Source: an uncultured Alphaproteobacteria bacterium
GTDB lineage: Bacteria; Pseudomonadota; Alphaproteobacteria; HIMB59; GCA-002718135
DNA length: 64,000 bases
Reading direction: 5' to 3'
Assembly (NCBI GenBank): GCA_902521315.1
Contig: CABYRH010000001.1
Span: 62,001 to 126,000 of the forward strand
Shown here: one piece after another, positions 24,922 through 33,843 of the stretch
Layout: each line of letters opens with the position of its first letter
How positions within the stretch are numbered: the stretch's first letter is position 1
Translations under genes and position numbers: made by a program
The notes under the pieces: generated by a model
Told to the model about the DNA's origin: nothing
Seen by the model: only the letters and a program-made list of their open reading frames with translations
Database searches by the model: none

Positions 24922-25290
24922 TCAAATAAACTTTTTAAGATCTGGTGGTAAATAATTAGGACCCTTCATAACTTTACCAAATTCATTATAAATAGGCTTA
25001 CCTTCTTCTGATAGTTTACTCATATTACTACGATGAACTTCGTCAAAACATTTATCTAGATCTATGCCAAAAGCAGCACCTGCACCATATGTTACAACTA
25101 AAATATCAGTCAATGCATCAGCAACTTCAACGATATCATTGTCATTGATTGCATCTTTTAATTCATTAAATTCTTCATCAATCAATTTTTTTCTTAATTC
25201 AACAATTTTATTTTCTGGAAATTCAGCACTAGTTTTTACTTCTTGACCAAAAGTGGTCATAAATTCTTTTACTTTTTCAAAATTTGTCAT
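24922..25290 (-). CDS. MazG-like nucleotide pyrophosphohydrolase
   Basis: 122-residue all-alpha NTP pyrophosphatase, start set at the ATG at 25290 because a GGGAG ribosome site lies five bases before it. EEFNELKDAI and EVADALTDILVVTYGAG hold the acidic metal-binding residues (ExxE and ExxD) of the MazG/HisE superfamily. The family hydrolyses noncanonical or excess nucleoside triphosphates, or phosphoribosyl-ATP in HisE; the short phage-type HisE-like form here most likely cleans the nucleotide pool. It lies between rseP and the FG-GAP gene without obvious functional link. Confidence 0.82.
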   Translation of the reverse strand: MTNFEKVKEFMTTFGQEVKTSAEFPENKIVELRKKLIDEEFNELKDAINDNDIVEVADALTDILVVTYGAGAAFGIDLDKCFDEVHRSNMSKLSEEGKPIYNEFGKVMKGPNYLPPDLKKFI

Positions 25291-25308
25291 TATATCTCCC
25301 AATAATAT

Positions 25309-26337
25309 TTATTTATAAAAAATATCGTTGTAAGTCACAACTATAAAGAGAAAAGATATTATTGTTATCCCCACAGCCAAATAAACTCTTGTAATAAACT
25401 CAGGAAGAGAGTTTGAAAAAATTCTTCTAATAATAAAATACATTATATGACCACCATCTAAAAGAGGAATAGGAAGCAAATTAAATAACCCCACAAACAA
25501 AGAAATAATAATGAATAAAAATAGAACTCCTCTAACCTGATCTAGCATCATTTGATCAGCATTTTTAACGATCCCTATTGGTCCAGCTAACTGATCTCCT
25601 AATGTATTTTCTTTATAAGATTGTTGAAGAAATGCAAAAGAAGCAGCATAATATGTAGGTATAAATAAAGATGAGTTTTTAATTGAATCAATTAAATTAT
25701 ACTTATCAATAATAGGATTTTCAGGTGAAGATATTCCGATAATGTACCTATTTAATTCTTCATTAAATTTTAGATCAAAATTTTTTTCGATTATCTGATT
25801 ATTTCTTTCTACCAAGATATTTATACTTTGGTTATTTGCAATTGCTTTTGGGATATCAGAAAACTCCTCAATACTAATATTATTTATTTCAAGTATTCTA
25901 TCTCCTTCTCTAAGATCATTTTCAAATGCTGATGAATTTTCGCTAACTGATCCAATAATTGGCATTAAGCTAACAATTCCAAAAAAGAAAAATATGCAGA
26001 AAAGAGCAAACCACGCACTAAGAATATTAAAAATACTTCCTGCTAAAAGTACTAATATCTTTTGAAAAAGTGTAAGGGATTGAAAGGATCCTTGTTCATC
26101 ATTAGGGTTTGGAGAAAATATATTATCAAGACCTTTGATTTTAACATATCCACCCAATGGAATTGGAGATAATTTCCAAGTAGTGCCATTTCTATCTGTA
26201 TATTTTAAAAGGGGCTTACCAAATCCAATTGAGAAATCAGTAACTTCAGCTTTAAACAATCTCGCAACTATATAATGACCATACTCATGTATTGCGACAA
26301 GCACTAAAAAAACTAAAATAAGATTAATATAAATCAT
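25309..26337 (-). CDS. rseP: RseP-type site-2 metalloprotease
   Basis: 342-residue intramembrane zinc protease. The catalytic HEYGH is at residues 17-21 in the first membrane helix, a PDZ domain occupies roughly residues 110-190, and the third zinc ligand is in LLDGGH near 290. RseP cleaves anti-sigma factors and leftover signal peptides inside the membrane. It is shorter than E. coli RseP (450), with one PDZ domain rather than two. In most Proteobacteria the gene sits between dxr and bamA; here it is downstream of gcvP instead, which is a lineage-specific relocation. Confidence 0.9.
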   Translation of the reverse strand: MIYINLILVFLVLVAIHEYGHYIVARLFKAEVTDFSIGFGKPLLKYTDRNGTTWKLSPIPLGGYVKIKGLDNIFSPNPNDEQGSFQSLTLFQKILVLLAGSIFNILSAWFALFCIFFFFGIVSLMPIIGSVSENSSAFENDLREGDRILEINNISIEEFSDIPKAIANNQSINILVERNNQIIEKNFDLKFNEELNRYIIGISSPENPIIDKYNLIDSIKNSSLFIPTYYAASFAFLQQSYKENTLGDQLAGPIGIVKNADQMMLDQVRGVLFLFIIISLFVGLFNLLPIPLLDGGHIMYFIIRRIFSNSLPEFITRVYLAVGITIISFLFIVVTYNDIFYK

Positions 26338-26380
26338 ACTTATTATTAAATTAATATTTTAAATAATTGATAAATAGCAA

Positions 26381-29233
26381 TTATCCTGTTTTCACCTCTT
26401 CATATTCATCAATTGGAGGACAAACACAAAATAAATTTCTATCACCGTATACATTATCAATTCTACTAACTGGACTCCAGTATTTATTATTTATCAAATA
26501 AGCATGCGGGTAGGCAGCATCTTTACGGGAATATTTGTGATCCCAATTGTCAGAAGATACTTCTTCAATGGTATGAGGGGCATTTTTTATAGGATTATCT
26601 ACTTTATCAAATTTACCATCTCTAATCATAGTAATTTCATTGTGAATAGAAATCATTGCCTCACAAAATCTATCTAGTTCCTCTTTTGATTCACTTTCAG
26701 TAGGTTCAATCATCAGAGTGCCGGGAACAGGAAAAGACATTGTGGGTGCATGAAATCCATAATCGATTAGTCTTTTAGCAATATCTTCGTCTGAAATATT
26801 TAATTCTTGTTTAAATGGCCTAATATCAATAATAAATTCGTGTGCCACCATATTATTCTTACCAGTATATAAAATAGGATAATAATTTTTTAATCTTTCT
26901 TTAATATAATTAGCATTTAAAATTGCAACTTGAGTTGCTAATTTTAAACCATCGTCACCCATCATAGAAATATAGGAATAAGAAATAGGTAAAATAGATG
27001 CGCTGCCCCAAGGAGCTGCAGAAACTGCCTCTTGAGTTGTTAAACCAATTTCATTTTTAAACATGGGATGTCCAGGAGCAAAATCTGCCAAATGTTTTTT
27101 TAATCCTATAGCTCCAACTCCAGGCCCACCTCCTCCATGAGGTATACAAAATGTCTTATGCAGATTCATGTGACATACATCAGGTCCAAATTTACCTGGT
27201 TTAGCAATTCCAACCATTGCATTATAATTAGCGCCATCAAGATACACTTGTCCTCCGGCATCATGGATTTTTTTACAAATCTCAACAATACTTTCCTCAA
27301 ATACACCATGTGTTGATGGATATGTAATCATTAAAGCAGATAATTTATCTCCTGCTTCTTCAATTTTTTTATCTAAGTGAGTTAAGTCAACGTTACCTTT
27401 ATCATCACAGTTTACTATTAAAATATCCATACCGCACATCTGTGCACTGGCCGGATTGGTGCCATGAGCACTTTTTGGAATTATACAAATGTTTCTTTTA
27501 GTATCTGAATTTTTTTCGTGATATTTTTGAATAGCTAATAAACCAGCAAACTCACCTTGTGCTCCTGCATTAGGTTGAAGTGAAACTGCATCAAAACCAG
27601 TAATATCTTTTAACATCGATATTAATTCACTCATCATTTCATTATATCCCTCACGTTGATGAGGCTCTAAGAATGGATGCGCATTTGAAAAACCTGGTAA
27701 AGTAATTGGAAGCATTTCAGATGCGGCATTTAATTTCATCGTACAAGATCCAAGAGGTATCATTGATCTATTTAAAGCAACGTCTTTATTTTCTAATTTT
27801 TTTAAATATCTCATCATCTCTGTTTCAGAATGATAGATATTAAATACTGGATGAGTTAAGATATTGTCTTTTCTTTCTAAATCACTTTTGAAAATTGAAT
27901 CTTCAATTTTACTTTCAATTTCTTCAGCGTAAATTTCATTATTATTTTCATTAAAAAATTTAATTAAATTATCTACATCTTGTAATGAAGTAGTTTCATC
28001 TAAGGAAATAGAAAAATGATTTTCATTTACAAATCTAAAATTTATACCATTGTCTATAGATTTATTTACCCAGTATTTTGATTTTGTATCTTTAATTAAT
28101 AGTGTATCAAAAAAATTTTTAGATTTTACTTCAAAATTTAATATCTCTAATGATTTCTTTAGATATCTAGATTTATAATGAATCTCCTCAGCAATATTTT
28201 TTAATCTAGTTGGGCCATGATATATTGCATATGAAGCAGATATAATTGCTAATAAAGCCTGTGCGGTACATATATTACTTGTAGCTTTTTCCCTTCTAAT
28301 GTGTTGCTCACGCGTTTGAAGAGCCATTCTATAAGATCTTTTATTTGTACGATCAACTGAAACACCAATTAGTCTTCCAGGTATCATTCTTTTGTATTCA
28401 TCTAGTGTAGCAAAATATGCTGCGTGAGGGCCTCCTAGACCCATTGGAACACCAAACCTTTGTGTACTCCCAACAACTATATCAGCTCCAAAATCTTTTG
28501 GTGATTTCATAACTACCAAACTCATTATATCAGCTGCTATGATTGATAAAGCATCGTAAGATTTATTTATATTTATTAAATCATTGAGATTTGCAATTTC
28601 TCCGTATGTGTCTGGATTTTGAATTAAACAACCAAAAGTATCATTATCTGGATTATCAAATATAATTTTTATACCTAGAGGCTTTGCTCTTGTTTTTAAG
28701 ACAGAAAGTGTTTGTGGATGACATGTATTTTGAACACAAAAAGTAAACTTTGCACTTTTTTTAATTTTAAAAGCCATCATCATAGCCTCAGCTGCCGCAG
28801 TACTTTCATCAAGTAAAGATGCATTTGCAATATCCATTCCAGTCAAATCAATTATCATTTGTTGAAAATTCATTAACATTTCCAATCTGCCCTGACTTAC
28901 TTCGGGTTGATAAGGTGTGTAAGCAGTATACCATCCTGGATTTTCAAGAATATTTCTTAAAATAACGCTAGGTGTAATAGTATTATAATAACCCATTCCA
29001 ATATAAGTTTTTTTGAAATTATTTTTTAAAGATAAAAGTTGAGTATTAATTTTATTAAACTCCTCAGACATACCAGGTCTAAATTTAAGTTTATTTTTAA
29101 AAATGATATGATTAGGTACAGTTTTTTCAATTAATTCATCTAATGAAGAGCAATTTATTAATTTGAGCATTTCTCCAATATCTTCATTTCTAGGTCCTAT
29201 ATGTCTGCTAACAAATTTATCTATTTCAATCAT
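26381..29233 (-). CDS. gcvP: Glycine dehydrogenase (decarboxylating), P-protein
   Basis: 950-residue single-chain P-protein, the full fused length of the proteobacterial type. RHIGPR near the start, STAAAEAMM, IPLGSCTMKLNA in the second half, and the PLP-lysine region NLHKTFCIPHGGGGPG identify it. It decarboxylates glycine and transfers the aminomethyl group to lipoyl GcvH, in the cytoplasm. The start ATG follows the gcvH stop directly. As the last gene of the gcvTHP operon it is under control of the glycine riboswitch upstream of gcvT. Confidence 0.97.
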   Translation of the reverse strand: MIEIDKFVSRHIGPRNEDIGEMLKLINCSSLDELIEKTVPNHIIFKNKLKFRPGMSEEFNKINTQLLSLKNNFKKTYIGMGYYNTITPSVILRNILENPGWYTAYTPYQPEVSQGRLEMLMNFQQMIIDLTGMDIANASLLDESTAAAEAMMMAFKIKKSAKFTFCVQNTCHPQTLSVLKTRAKPLGIKIIFDNPDNDTFGCLIQNPDTYGEIANLNDLININKSYDALSIIAADIMSLVVMKSPKDFGADIVVGSTQRFGVPMGLGGPHAAYFATLDEYKRMIPGRLIGVSVDRTNKRSYRMALQTREQHIRREKATSNICTAQALLAIISASYAIYHGPTRLKNIAEEIHYKSRYLKKSLEILNFEVKSKNFFDTLLIKDTKSKYWVNKSIDNGINFRFVNENHFSISLDETTSLQDVDNLIKFFNENNNEIYAEEIESKIEDSIFKSDLERKDNILTHPVFNIYHSETEMMRYLKKLENKDVALNRSMIPLGSCTMKLNAASEMLPITLPGFSNAHPFLEPHQREGYNEMMSELISMLKDITGFDAVSLQPNAGAQGEFAGLLAIQKYHEKNSDTKRNICIIPKSAHGTNPASAQMCGMDILIVNCDDKGNVDLTHLDKKIEEAGDKLSALMITYPSTHGVFEESIVEICKKIHDAGGQVYLDGANYNAMVGIAKPGKFGPDVCHMNLHKTFCIPHGGGGPGVGAIGLKKHLADFAPGHPMFKNEIGLTTQEAVSAAPWGSASILPISYSYISMMGDDGLKLATQVAILNANYIKERLKNYYPILYTGKNNMVAHEFIIDIRPFKQELNISDEDIAKRLIDYGFHAPTMSFPVPGTLMIEPTESESKEELDRFCEAMISIHNEITMIRDGKFDKVDNPIKNAPHTIEEVSSDNWDHKYSRKDAAYPHAYLINNKYWSPVSRIDNVYGDRNLFCVCPPIDEYEEVKTG

Positions 29234-29605
29234 CTATTGTTCCAAAAATTGTTTATACTCATCTTCTGACATAAGTTCAGAATATTGATTTGAATCAGAA
29301 ATTTTCATTTTAAAAATCCATCCCTCATTTTCTGCATCTTGATTTATAATAGCAGCATCATTTTCTAGATTATTATTAACTTCAATTATTTCACCATCTA
29401 TTGGAGCATAAATATCAGAGGCTGCTTTTACAGATTCAACGACACAAATTTCATCTTTTGCTTTTACTGAATTTCCAACTGATGGTAATTCAATAAACAC
29501 AATATCGCCAAGAGATTCTTGGGCGTGATTGCTAATACCAATTGTAGCAATCTCATTTTCAATTGAAACCCATTCATGATCTTTTGTGTATTTTTTTTCA
29601 CTCAT
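29234..29605 (-). CDS. gcvH: Glycine cleavage system H protein
   Basis: 123-residue lipoyl carrier. I place the start at the ATG at 29605, which has GGGAG six bases before it, instead of the longer frame to 29617. TKDHEWV opens the protein and VVESVKAASDIYAPIDG holds the lipoylated Lys60. It shuttles the aminomethyl group between GcvP, GcvT and lipoamide dehydrogenase. It overlaps the end of gcvT by eight bases and abuts gcvP. The L-protein gene is not in the window. Confidence 0.96.
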   Translation of the reverse strand: MSEKKYTKDHEWVSIENEIATIGISNHAQESLGDIVFIELPSVGNSVKAKDEICVVESVKAASDIYAPIDGEIIEVNNNLENDAAIINQDAENEGWIFKMKISDSNQYSELMSEDEYKQFLEQ

Positions 29606-30722
29606 ATTTGCTCCCATTTTTTTTATAATTTTTTTTTACAAAAGGTAGATTATTAATTTTTACTAATTCTAATTTTTTTCTAATTTCACAAAAAATTGGA
29701 TTATCAGTATTGAATTCTGATGTTATATAACCAATAGCAATAGATTTGTTTAAATTAGGAGAAAAACATCCACTTGTAATTTTGCCAATTTCATTATTAT
29801 TATTATCAAATAATGTCATTCCATCTCTTAGCATTGATCTACTCGTAGAAATTAAACCTATTTTTTTATTAGATAGTTTATTTTTTAATTGATCAGATAA
29901 AATTTTATTTCCATTTAAATTTTCATCTTCTAATCTTTCTTTATCTAAAGCCCATGATAAACCAGCTTCAATTGGTGTAATTTTTTCATTTAATTCATGA
30001 CCATATAAACTTAATCCAGCTTCGAGTCTTAATGAATCTCTAGAACCTAACCCACAAAGCATTGTATTTTCATTTTTAAGTAAATGAGTAATTAAATTTT
30101 CTGCACTTTCATTTGGAATAGAAAGTTCAAAACCATCTTCACCAGTATAACCTGATCTACTTACTATAATGTCATTGTTATTGTATTTACTTATTAAAAT
30201 ATCAAAAAAATTCATATTATTTGGAATATCAATAATATTTTTTAAAACATTAATAGAATCAGGCCCTTGGATTGCGAATAAGCAATTTTCTTTATAAATT
30301 TTTTCTGCATTAGGAGCACAAGAAATAAATATTTCTTCGTCTTCTTTTTTTCGAGATGCATTATAAACAATATACAAATATGACTTATCTTTAATATCAA
30401 TATTTGAAATAATTAAATCATCAATAACACCTCCATCTTTATTGAGCAAAAATGAATAATGCGATCTATTTTTAATTAATTTTTTTAATTGTAATGGAAT
30501 ATATTTTTCTAATTTATGTAAATAAGATTCATTATTTTCAATTAAAATTTGCCCCATATGACTAACATCAAAAATACCAGAATGATTTCTAACGTTTTTG
30601 TGTTCATTAATTATTCCAGTTTTATAATTAATAGGCATATTAAAACCTGCAAATGGCAATATCTTTGCACCATTATTTTGATGAAAATTTTTCAGCGGAA
30701 TGTCTAATGGTAACTGGTTCAA
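29598..30722 (-). CDS. gcvT: Glycine cleavage system T protein (aminomethyltransferase)
   Basis: 374-residue folate-dependent aminomethyltransferase. GAKILPFAGFNMPINY, FDVSHMGQI, SRSGYTGEDGFELS and the C-terminal GKITSGCFSPNL are typical. The start is a TTG at 30722, supported by GGAG seven bases upstream and by alignment with the usual N-terminus; no in-frame ATG precedes the conserved core. It is the first gene after the tandem glycine riboswitch, so translation or transcription of the operon should rise with glycine, feeding one-carbon units to tetrahydrofolate. Confidence 0.95.
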   Translation of the reverse strand: MNQLPLDIPLKNFHQNNGAKILPFAGFNMPINYKTGIINEHKNVRNHSGIFDVSHMGQILIENNESYLHKLEKYIPLQLKKLIKNRSHYSFLLNKDGGVIDDLIISNIDIKDKSYLYIVYNASRKKEDEEIFISCAPNAEKIYKENCLFAIQGPDSINVLKNIIDIPNNMNFFDILISKYNNNDIIVSRSGYTGEDGFELSIPNESAENLITHLLKNENTMLCGLGSRDSLRLEAGLSLYGHELNEKITPIEAGLSWALDKERLEDENLNGNKILSDQLKNKLSNKKIGLISTSRSMLRDGMTLFDNNNNEIGKITSGCFSPNLNKSIAIGYITSEFNTDNPIFCEIRKKLELVKINNLPFVKKNYKKNGSKYE

Positions 30723-30737
30723 ATAAATTCTCCAAGC

Positions 30738-30882
30738 TACCCCTCTGTCTTTTTACCTGAGAGCTTTTCACCTTCGGTAGAGCTAAATGCTCTTTTCCAG
30801 AGTTTTTTTTTAACGGTCCATTGTGCCTGAGAGTTTCCGGGTCGTTGCTCCTTCGGCTCTGAAATTTCAGTATCTCCCGTTA
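30738..30882 (-). promoter_or_regulatory. Tandem glycine riboswitch upstream of gcvT
   Basis: Read on the minus strand there are two aptamers. The first begins with GGGAGA near 30878 and contains GCCGAAGGAGCAAC and AAACTCTCAGGCAC. The second begins with CTCTGGAAAAGAGC and contains ACCGAAGGTGAAAA and GCTCTCAGGTAAAAAGACAGAGG, ending near 30740. These are the conserved core strings of glycine aptamers I and II. The second aptamer ends 17 bases before the TTG start and a few bases before the ribosome site, which fits control of translation initiation; no separate terminator with a U-tract is seen. Confidence 0.95.
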
Positions 30883-30915
30883 ATTATTTTTATACTTATT
30901 TTTATAATTTAACAA

Positions 30916-31488
30916 TTAATTTAAAGGGATTTTATTATCAATTTTTGATTTTTGATAAATTTCTGACATTTTTTGGTACTCTTCTTTGATTTGATAAATT
31001 TTATCAGATAATGAGTCCTCTATGCCTAATCTTTTAATTTCCGATAAAATTGAGTAACTTTCCCAATAATCATTATTAGTATTATATTTACCATCTTTGA
31101 TCTTAAATACCTCCGTCAAAATTTTAAGATCGTGTGGAATATGAAAACCTTCTTTTGTGTCGGTATAGGAAAAAAAATAGTAAAAATTGTCAAATCCAGA
31201 CCAGGTTATAGCTGATAAACACATAGAACAAGGCTGATGTGTACTTACGAAGTAATAATCTTTTGTATTAAACAGTTTTTTTTCAAATAAATTAAAAAGA
31301 GTTGAAATTTCTCCATGAAATAAAGGATTTTTGATTTCCTGGTTTGTACCTAGACAAACAAGACTTAAGTCAGATTTTTTAACAATAAATCCTCCAAATA
31401 TTTTATTTCCTTCATTAATTGAAATTTTTGTTAATGGGATAAGATCATCTAAAATAATATCTAAAATTCTTTCATAATTTGTTATCAT
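30916..31488 (-). CDS. Nucleoside/deoxycytidylate deaminase-family protein
   Basis: 190-residue zinc deaminase. The catalytic HGE of LFHGEISTLFNL and the zinc cysteines PCSMC (in HQPCSMCLSAITWSG) are in the CMP/dCMP deaminase arrangement. The conserved core occupies the first 125 residues, and a charged helical tail of about 50 residues follows. Substrate could be cytosine, guanine or a nucleoside; the family cannot be resolved further by eye. It is followed 27 bases downstream by the glycine riboswitch of the next operon, so it is probably monocistronic. Confidence 0.82.
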   Translation of the reverse strand: MITNYERILDIILDDLIPLTKISINEGNKIFGGFIVKKSDLSLVCLGTNQEIKNPLFHGEISTLFNLFEKKLFNTKDYYFVSTHQPCSMCLSAITWSGFDNFYYFFSYTDTKEGFHIPHDLKILTEVFKIKDGKYNTNNDYWESYSILSEIKRLGIEDSLSDKIYQIKEEYQKMSEIYQKSKIDNKIPLN

Positions 31489-31532
31489 TATGAAATGTCT
31501 GATACTTTATTTATTAGATTTGTCCATAAAAC

Positions 31533-31566
31533 AAAAAAAAAGGACCCAGCAAGCTAGGTCCTTTTT
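31533..31566 (-). terminator. Rho-independent terminator of the candidate small RNA
   Basis: GGACC at 31542-31546 pairs with GGTCC at 31557-31561, extended by A/T pairs on both sides to a ten-pair stem around a ten-base loop. Read leftward, the stem is followed by nine T. Read rightward the T run is only five, so the leftward direction is favoured, though it may work both ways. Confidence 0.85.
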
Positions 31567-31643
31567 GTGTATCGTGCATTTCCTCCCGATACAATTTAAT
31601 AATCGTTTCCTTATATTAAATTGATTATTACCTTTGCGTGTAA
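31536..31643 (-). ncRNA. Candidate small RNA with two GGA-loop hairpins
   Basis: A stand-alone unit of about 110 bases lies between a deaminase gene and anmK. On the minus strand it has a promoter-like pair, then a hairpin with an eight-pair stem (31597-31604 with 31623-31630) whose 18-base loop carries AAGGAAA, then a second hairpin with a seven-pair stem (31568-31574 with 31587-31593) whose loop is GGAGGAAATGCA, then a strong terminator. No good reading frame fills it; a possible 17-codon frame starting at the ATG in the second loop is judged unlikely but not excluded. It does not match tmRNA, 6S, SRP RNA or RNase P RNA. Confidence 0.6.
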
Positions 31644-31649
31644 TAATTA

Positions 31650-31679
31650 ATAATAAATTATCTATTTGTTATTTATCAA
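31650..31679 (-). promoter_or_regulatory. Candidate sigma-70 promoter of the small RNA
   Basis: On the minus strand TTGATA (31679-31674) is separated by 18 bases from TATTAT (31655-31650). Initiation about seven bases further would fall near 31643, just before the first hairpin. In such AT-rich sequence -10-like strings are common, so the -35 match and the position ahead of a terminated unit carry most of the weight. Confidence 0.5.
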
Positions 31680-31768
31680 TCAATAAAAAAATGTATTTTT
31701 AAAAGTAAATAATCTTTTTTTGTTGATATGTTTGTTAATAAAATGTGCAAAATTAAATTTGATTAGAA

Positions 31769-32875
31769 ATGAGTAAAAATTCAAAGCTTAATGTCTTAGG
31801 AGTTATGACAGGCACATCAATGGATGGCGTTGATATCAGTTTGATTAAAACAAATGGGACTGATTTTGTAAAAATTAAATGTGAGAAATCATATAAATTT
31901 GATAAAAATTATCAAAATACAATAAACAAGCTAATATTAAATAAACCAAAAACTAATAATAAAATTAAAGAATATTTTTTAAAAGAAGATGATTTTGTTA
32001 CAGATATTTTAGAAAAAAAAATAATTTTGTTTCTGAAACAAAAAAAAATTAATAAAAAAAATATCGATTTAATATCAATTAGTGGACAGACTGTTTACCA
32101 CGACCCATTAAATAAAATATCAATACAGTTAGGAAATGGAAACAAAATTGCAAAAAATCTTAAAGTTAAAACTATAAGTAATTTAAGAGATAATGATATT
32201 AAAAATGGTGGTCAGGGAGCGCCAATTGGATCATATTATCATAAGTTTTTAATACAAAAATTTAAGGAAAAAGCGATCATAGTAAATCTTGGAGGTATAG
32301 CAAATTTTTCAACTGTAGTTTCAAGAACATTATTATCATCGGATATAGGACCTGCAAATTGCTTAAGTGATGATCTTTGCAATTATTTTTTTAAAAAAAA
32401 ATTTGATAATGATGGAAATTATGCAAGAAAAGGAAAGATTGATAATAAATTAATCGAAAAATTCAGAAAAGATAAATTCTTTAAGAAAAAGTTCCCAAAA
32501 TCATTAGATAGAAATTATTTTAGAAAATATTTTAATAAACTAATTAAATTGAACAAATATGATGCACTAATGACTGCTAACTACATGACTTATATTGGAT
32601 TTAAAGAATTATTAAAAAATAAAAAATTTAAGATTGAAAGAATTTTACTTACTGGAGGAGGAAGAAAAAATAAATTACTCAAAGAAATATTAATAAATAA
32701 ACTGAATAAAAAAATTGAACTTATTGATAAATATAAAATAAATGGTGATTTAGTAGAAGCTCAAATGTTTGCATATATTGGCATGAGATCATTTAAGAAC
32801 TTAGAAATAAGTAATAAAAATACTACAGGTGTGAAAAAAAATTTAAGTGGTGGTATTTTATATTTTCCAGATTAA
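31769..32875 (+). CDS. anmK: Anhydro-N-acetylmuramic acid kinase
   Basis: 368-residue kinase of peptidoglycan recycling. GVMTGTSMDGVDISL opens the ASKHA-type fold, and SGQTVYHDP, VNLGGIANFS, SDIGPANCLSDD and LLTGGGRKNKLL are family landmarks. It hydrolyses and phosphorylates 1,6-anhydroMurNAc to MurNAc-6-phosphate in the cytoplasm. Upstream (31489-31768) lies only the divergent small-RNA unit. The partner enzyme NagZ, normally within the argS-scpA block, is missing from that block in this window. The last four bases overlap the convergent threonine dehydratase gene. Confidence 0.95.
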   Translation: MSKNSKLNVLGVMTGTSMDGVDISLIKTNGTDFVKIKCEKSYKFDKNYQNTINKLILNKPKTNNKIKEYFLKEDDFVTDILEKKIILFLKQKKINKKNIDLISISGQTVYHDPLNKISIQLGNGNKIAKNLKVKTISNLRDNDIKNGGQGAPIGSYYHKFLIQKFKEKAIIVNLGGIANFSTVVSRTLLSSDIGPANCLSDDLCNYFFKKKFDNDGNYARKGKIDNKLIEKFRKDKFFKKKFPKSLDRNYFRKYFNKLIKLNKYDALMTANYMTYIGFKELLKNKKFKIERILLTGGGRKNKLLKEILINKLNKKIELIDKYKINGDLVEAQMFAYIGMRSFKNLEISNKNTTGVKKNLSGGILYFPD

Positions 32876-33843
32876 TTAGTTAAATTTGACCAAGTTTCTT
32901 TATCAATATTTGAACCACACAATATTACCATTGTATTTTTACCAATAAGCTTATTATTGATTTTATATTTTAAAGCAGCAAGTCCAGCAACACATGCGGG
33001 CTCAAGAAATAACTTAAATTTTTTATAACAAAAAACCATAAATTTTTTCATTTGATCATCAGAAACAGTTACCATTTCATCAATTACTTCTTTTGCTACA
33101 TCAAAAGAATATTGCATATGTAAAGGCGCTGAAAGACTGTCAGCAATACTATTTACATTAATATTATTTAGTGGTTTGTTAGCTCTTAAACTTTGATTTA
33201 AACCATTAGCATTTTCAGGCTCAACACCAATAATTTTAATCTTAGGATAAAATTGTTTTATATACGACGAAACACCACTTATTAAACCTCCTCCTCCAAC
33301 TGAAATTAATAAATTGTCAATCTTAGTATTAATTGATTTAAAATATTCTACAATTTCTAATCCCAAGGTAGCACTACCTTGTAATGTCAATGGGCCATCA
33401 AAAGGATGAATAAAATAGTAACCTTCATTTTTAGCATTTTCAGCATCAAGAAAAGCTTGTTTTGGATTTGTAAAGATAATGTTAGCACCATAATTTTTAC
33501 AAGTTTGAACTCTATATTTATTTGCACTTTCGTATAAGAGAATTTTATTTTTCAATTTAAATTGATTGGCCACAAAAGAAGCAGCGATTGCATGATTTCC
33601 AGCACTAACTGCTGTAATTCCTTTATTAAATTTATTCTGATCTTGAGAAATTATATTATTAATAGCCCCTCTTGCCTTAAAAGAACCAGATTTTTGTAAA
33701 AATTCGCATTTAAAAAATAAATTAGTAGAAAAATAATTATCAATATCATCAGAACACTTTAAAAAAGGGGTTTGATTAATAAATGGTCTAATTTTTTTAT
33801 AAATTTTACTAATATTATCGACAGATAAATCTTTAGGTATCAA
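32872..33843 (-). CDS. Threonine/serine dehydratase (PLP-dependent)
   Basis: 323-residue fold-type II PLP enzyme. GSFKARGA holds the PLP Lys, AGNHA and SVGGGGLISGV are the substrate and phosphate loops. The length without a C-terminal regulatory domain fits the catabolic threonine ammonia-lyase/serine racemase group rather than biosynthetic IlvA. The start is a TTG at 33843 overlapping the stop of the DjlA-like gene by four bases (TTGA), with AGAGGA six bases upstream; no in-frame ATG precedes the conserved region. It likely deaminates threonine to 2-oxobutyrate or serine to pyruvate. Confidence 0.88.
   Translation of the reverse strand: MIPKDLSVDNISKIYKKIRPFINQTPFLKCSDDIDNYFSTNLFFKCEFLQKSGSFKARGAINNIISQDQNKFNKGITAVSAGNHAIAASFVANQFKLKNKILLYESANKYRVQTCKNYGANIIFTNPKQAFLDAENAKNEGYYFIHPFDGPLTLQGSATLGLEIVEYFKSINTKIDNLLISVGGGGLISGVSSYIKQFYPKIKIIGVEPENANGLNQSLRANKPLNNINVNSIADSLSAPLHMQYSFDVAKEVIDEMVTVSDDQMKKFMVFCYKKFKLFLEPACVAGLAALKYKINNKLIGKNTMVILCGSNIDKETWSNLTN

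Noticed and set aside
31500..31570. Short peptide gene starting at the ATG in the second hairpin loop of the small RNA
   Set aside because: A GGAGG lies only two bases from the ATG, which is too close, and the frame of 17 codons runs through the terminator stem and the T-run.
31536..31643. 6S RNA, SRP RNA or tmRNA
   Set aside because: The unit is too short for tmRNA or 6S, has no long rod with a central bubble, and lacks the SRP GGAA tetraloop with its asymmetric bulge.
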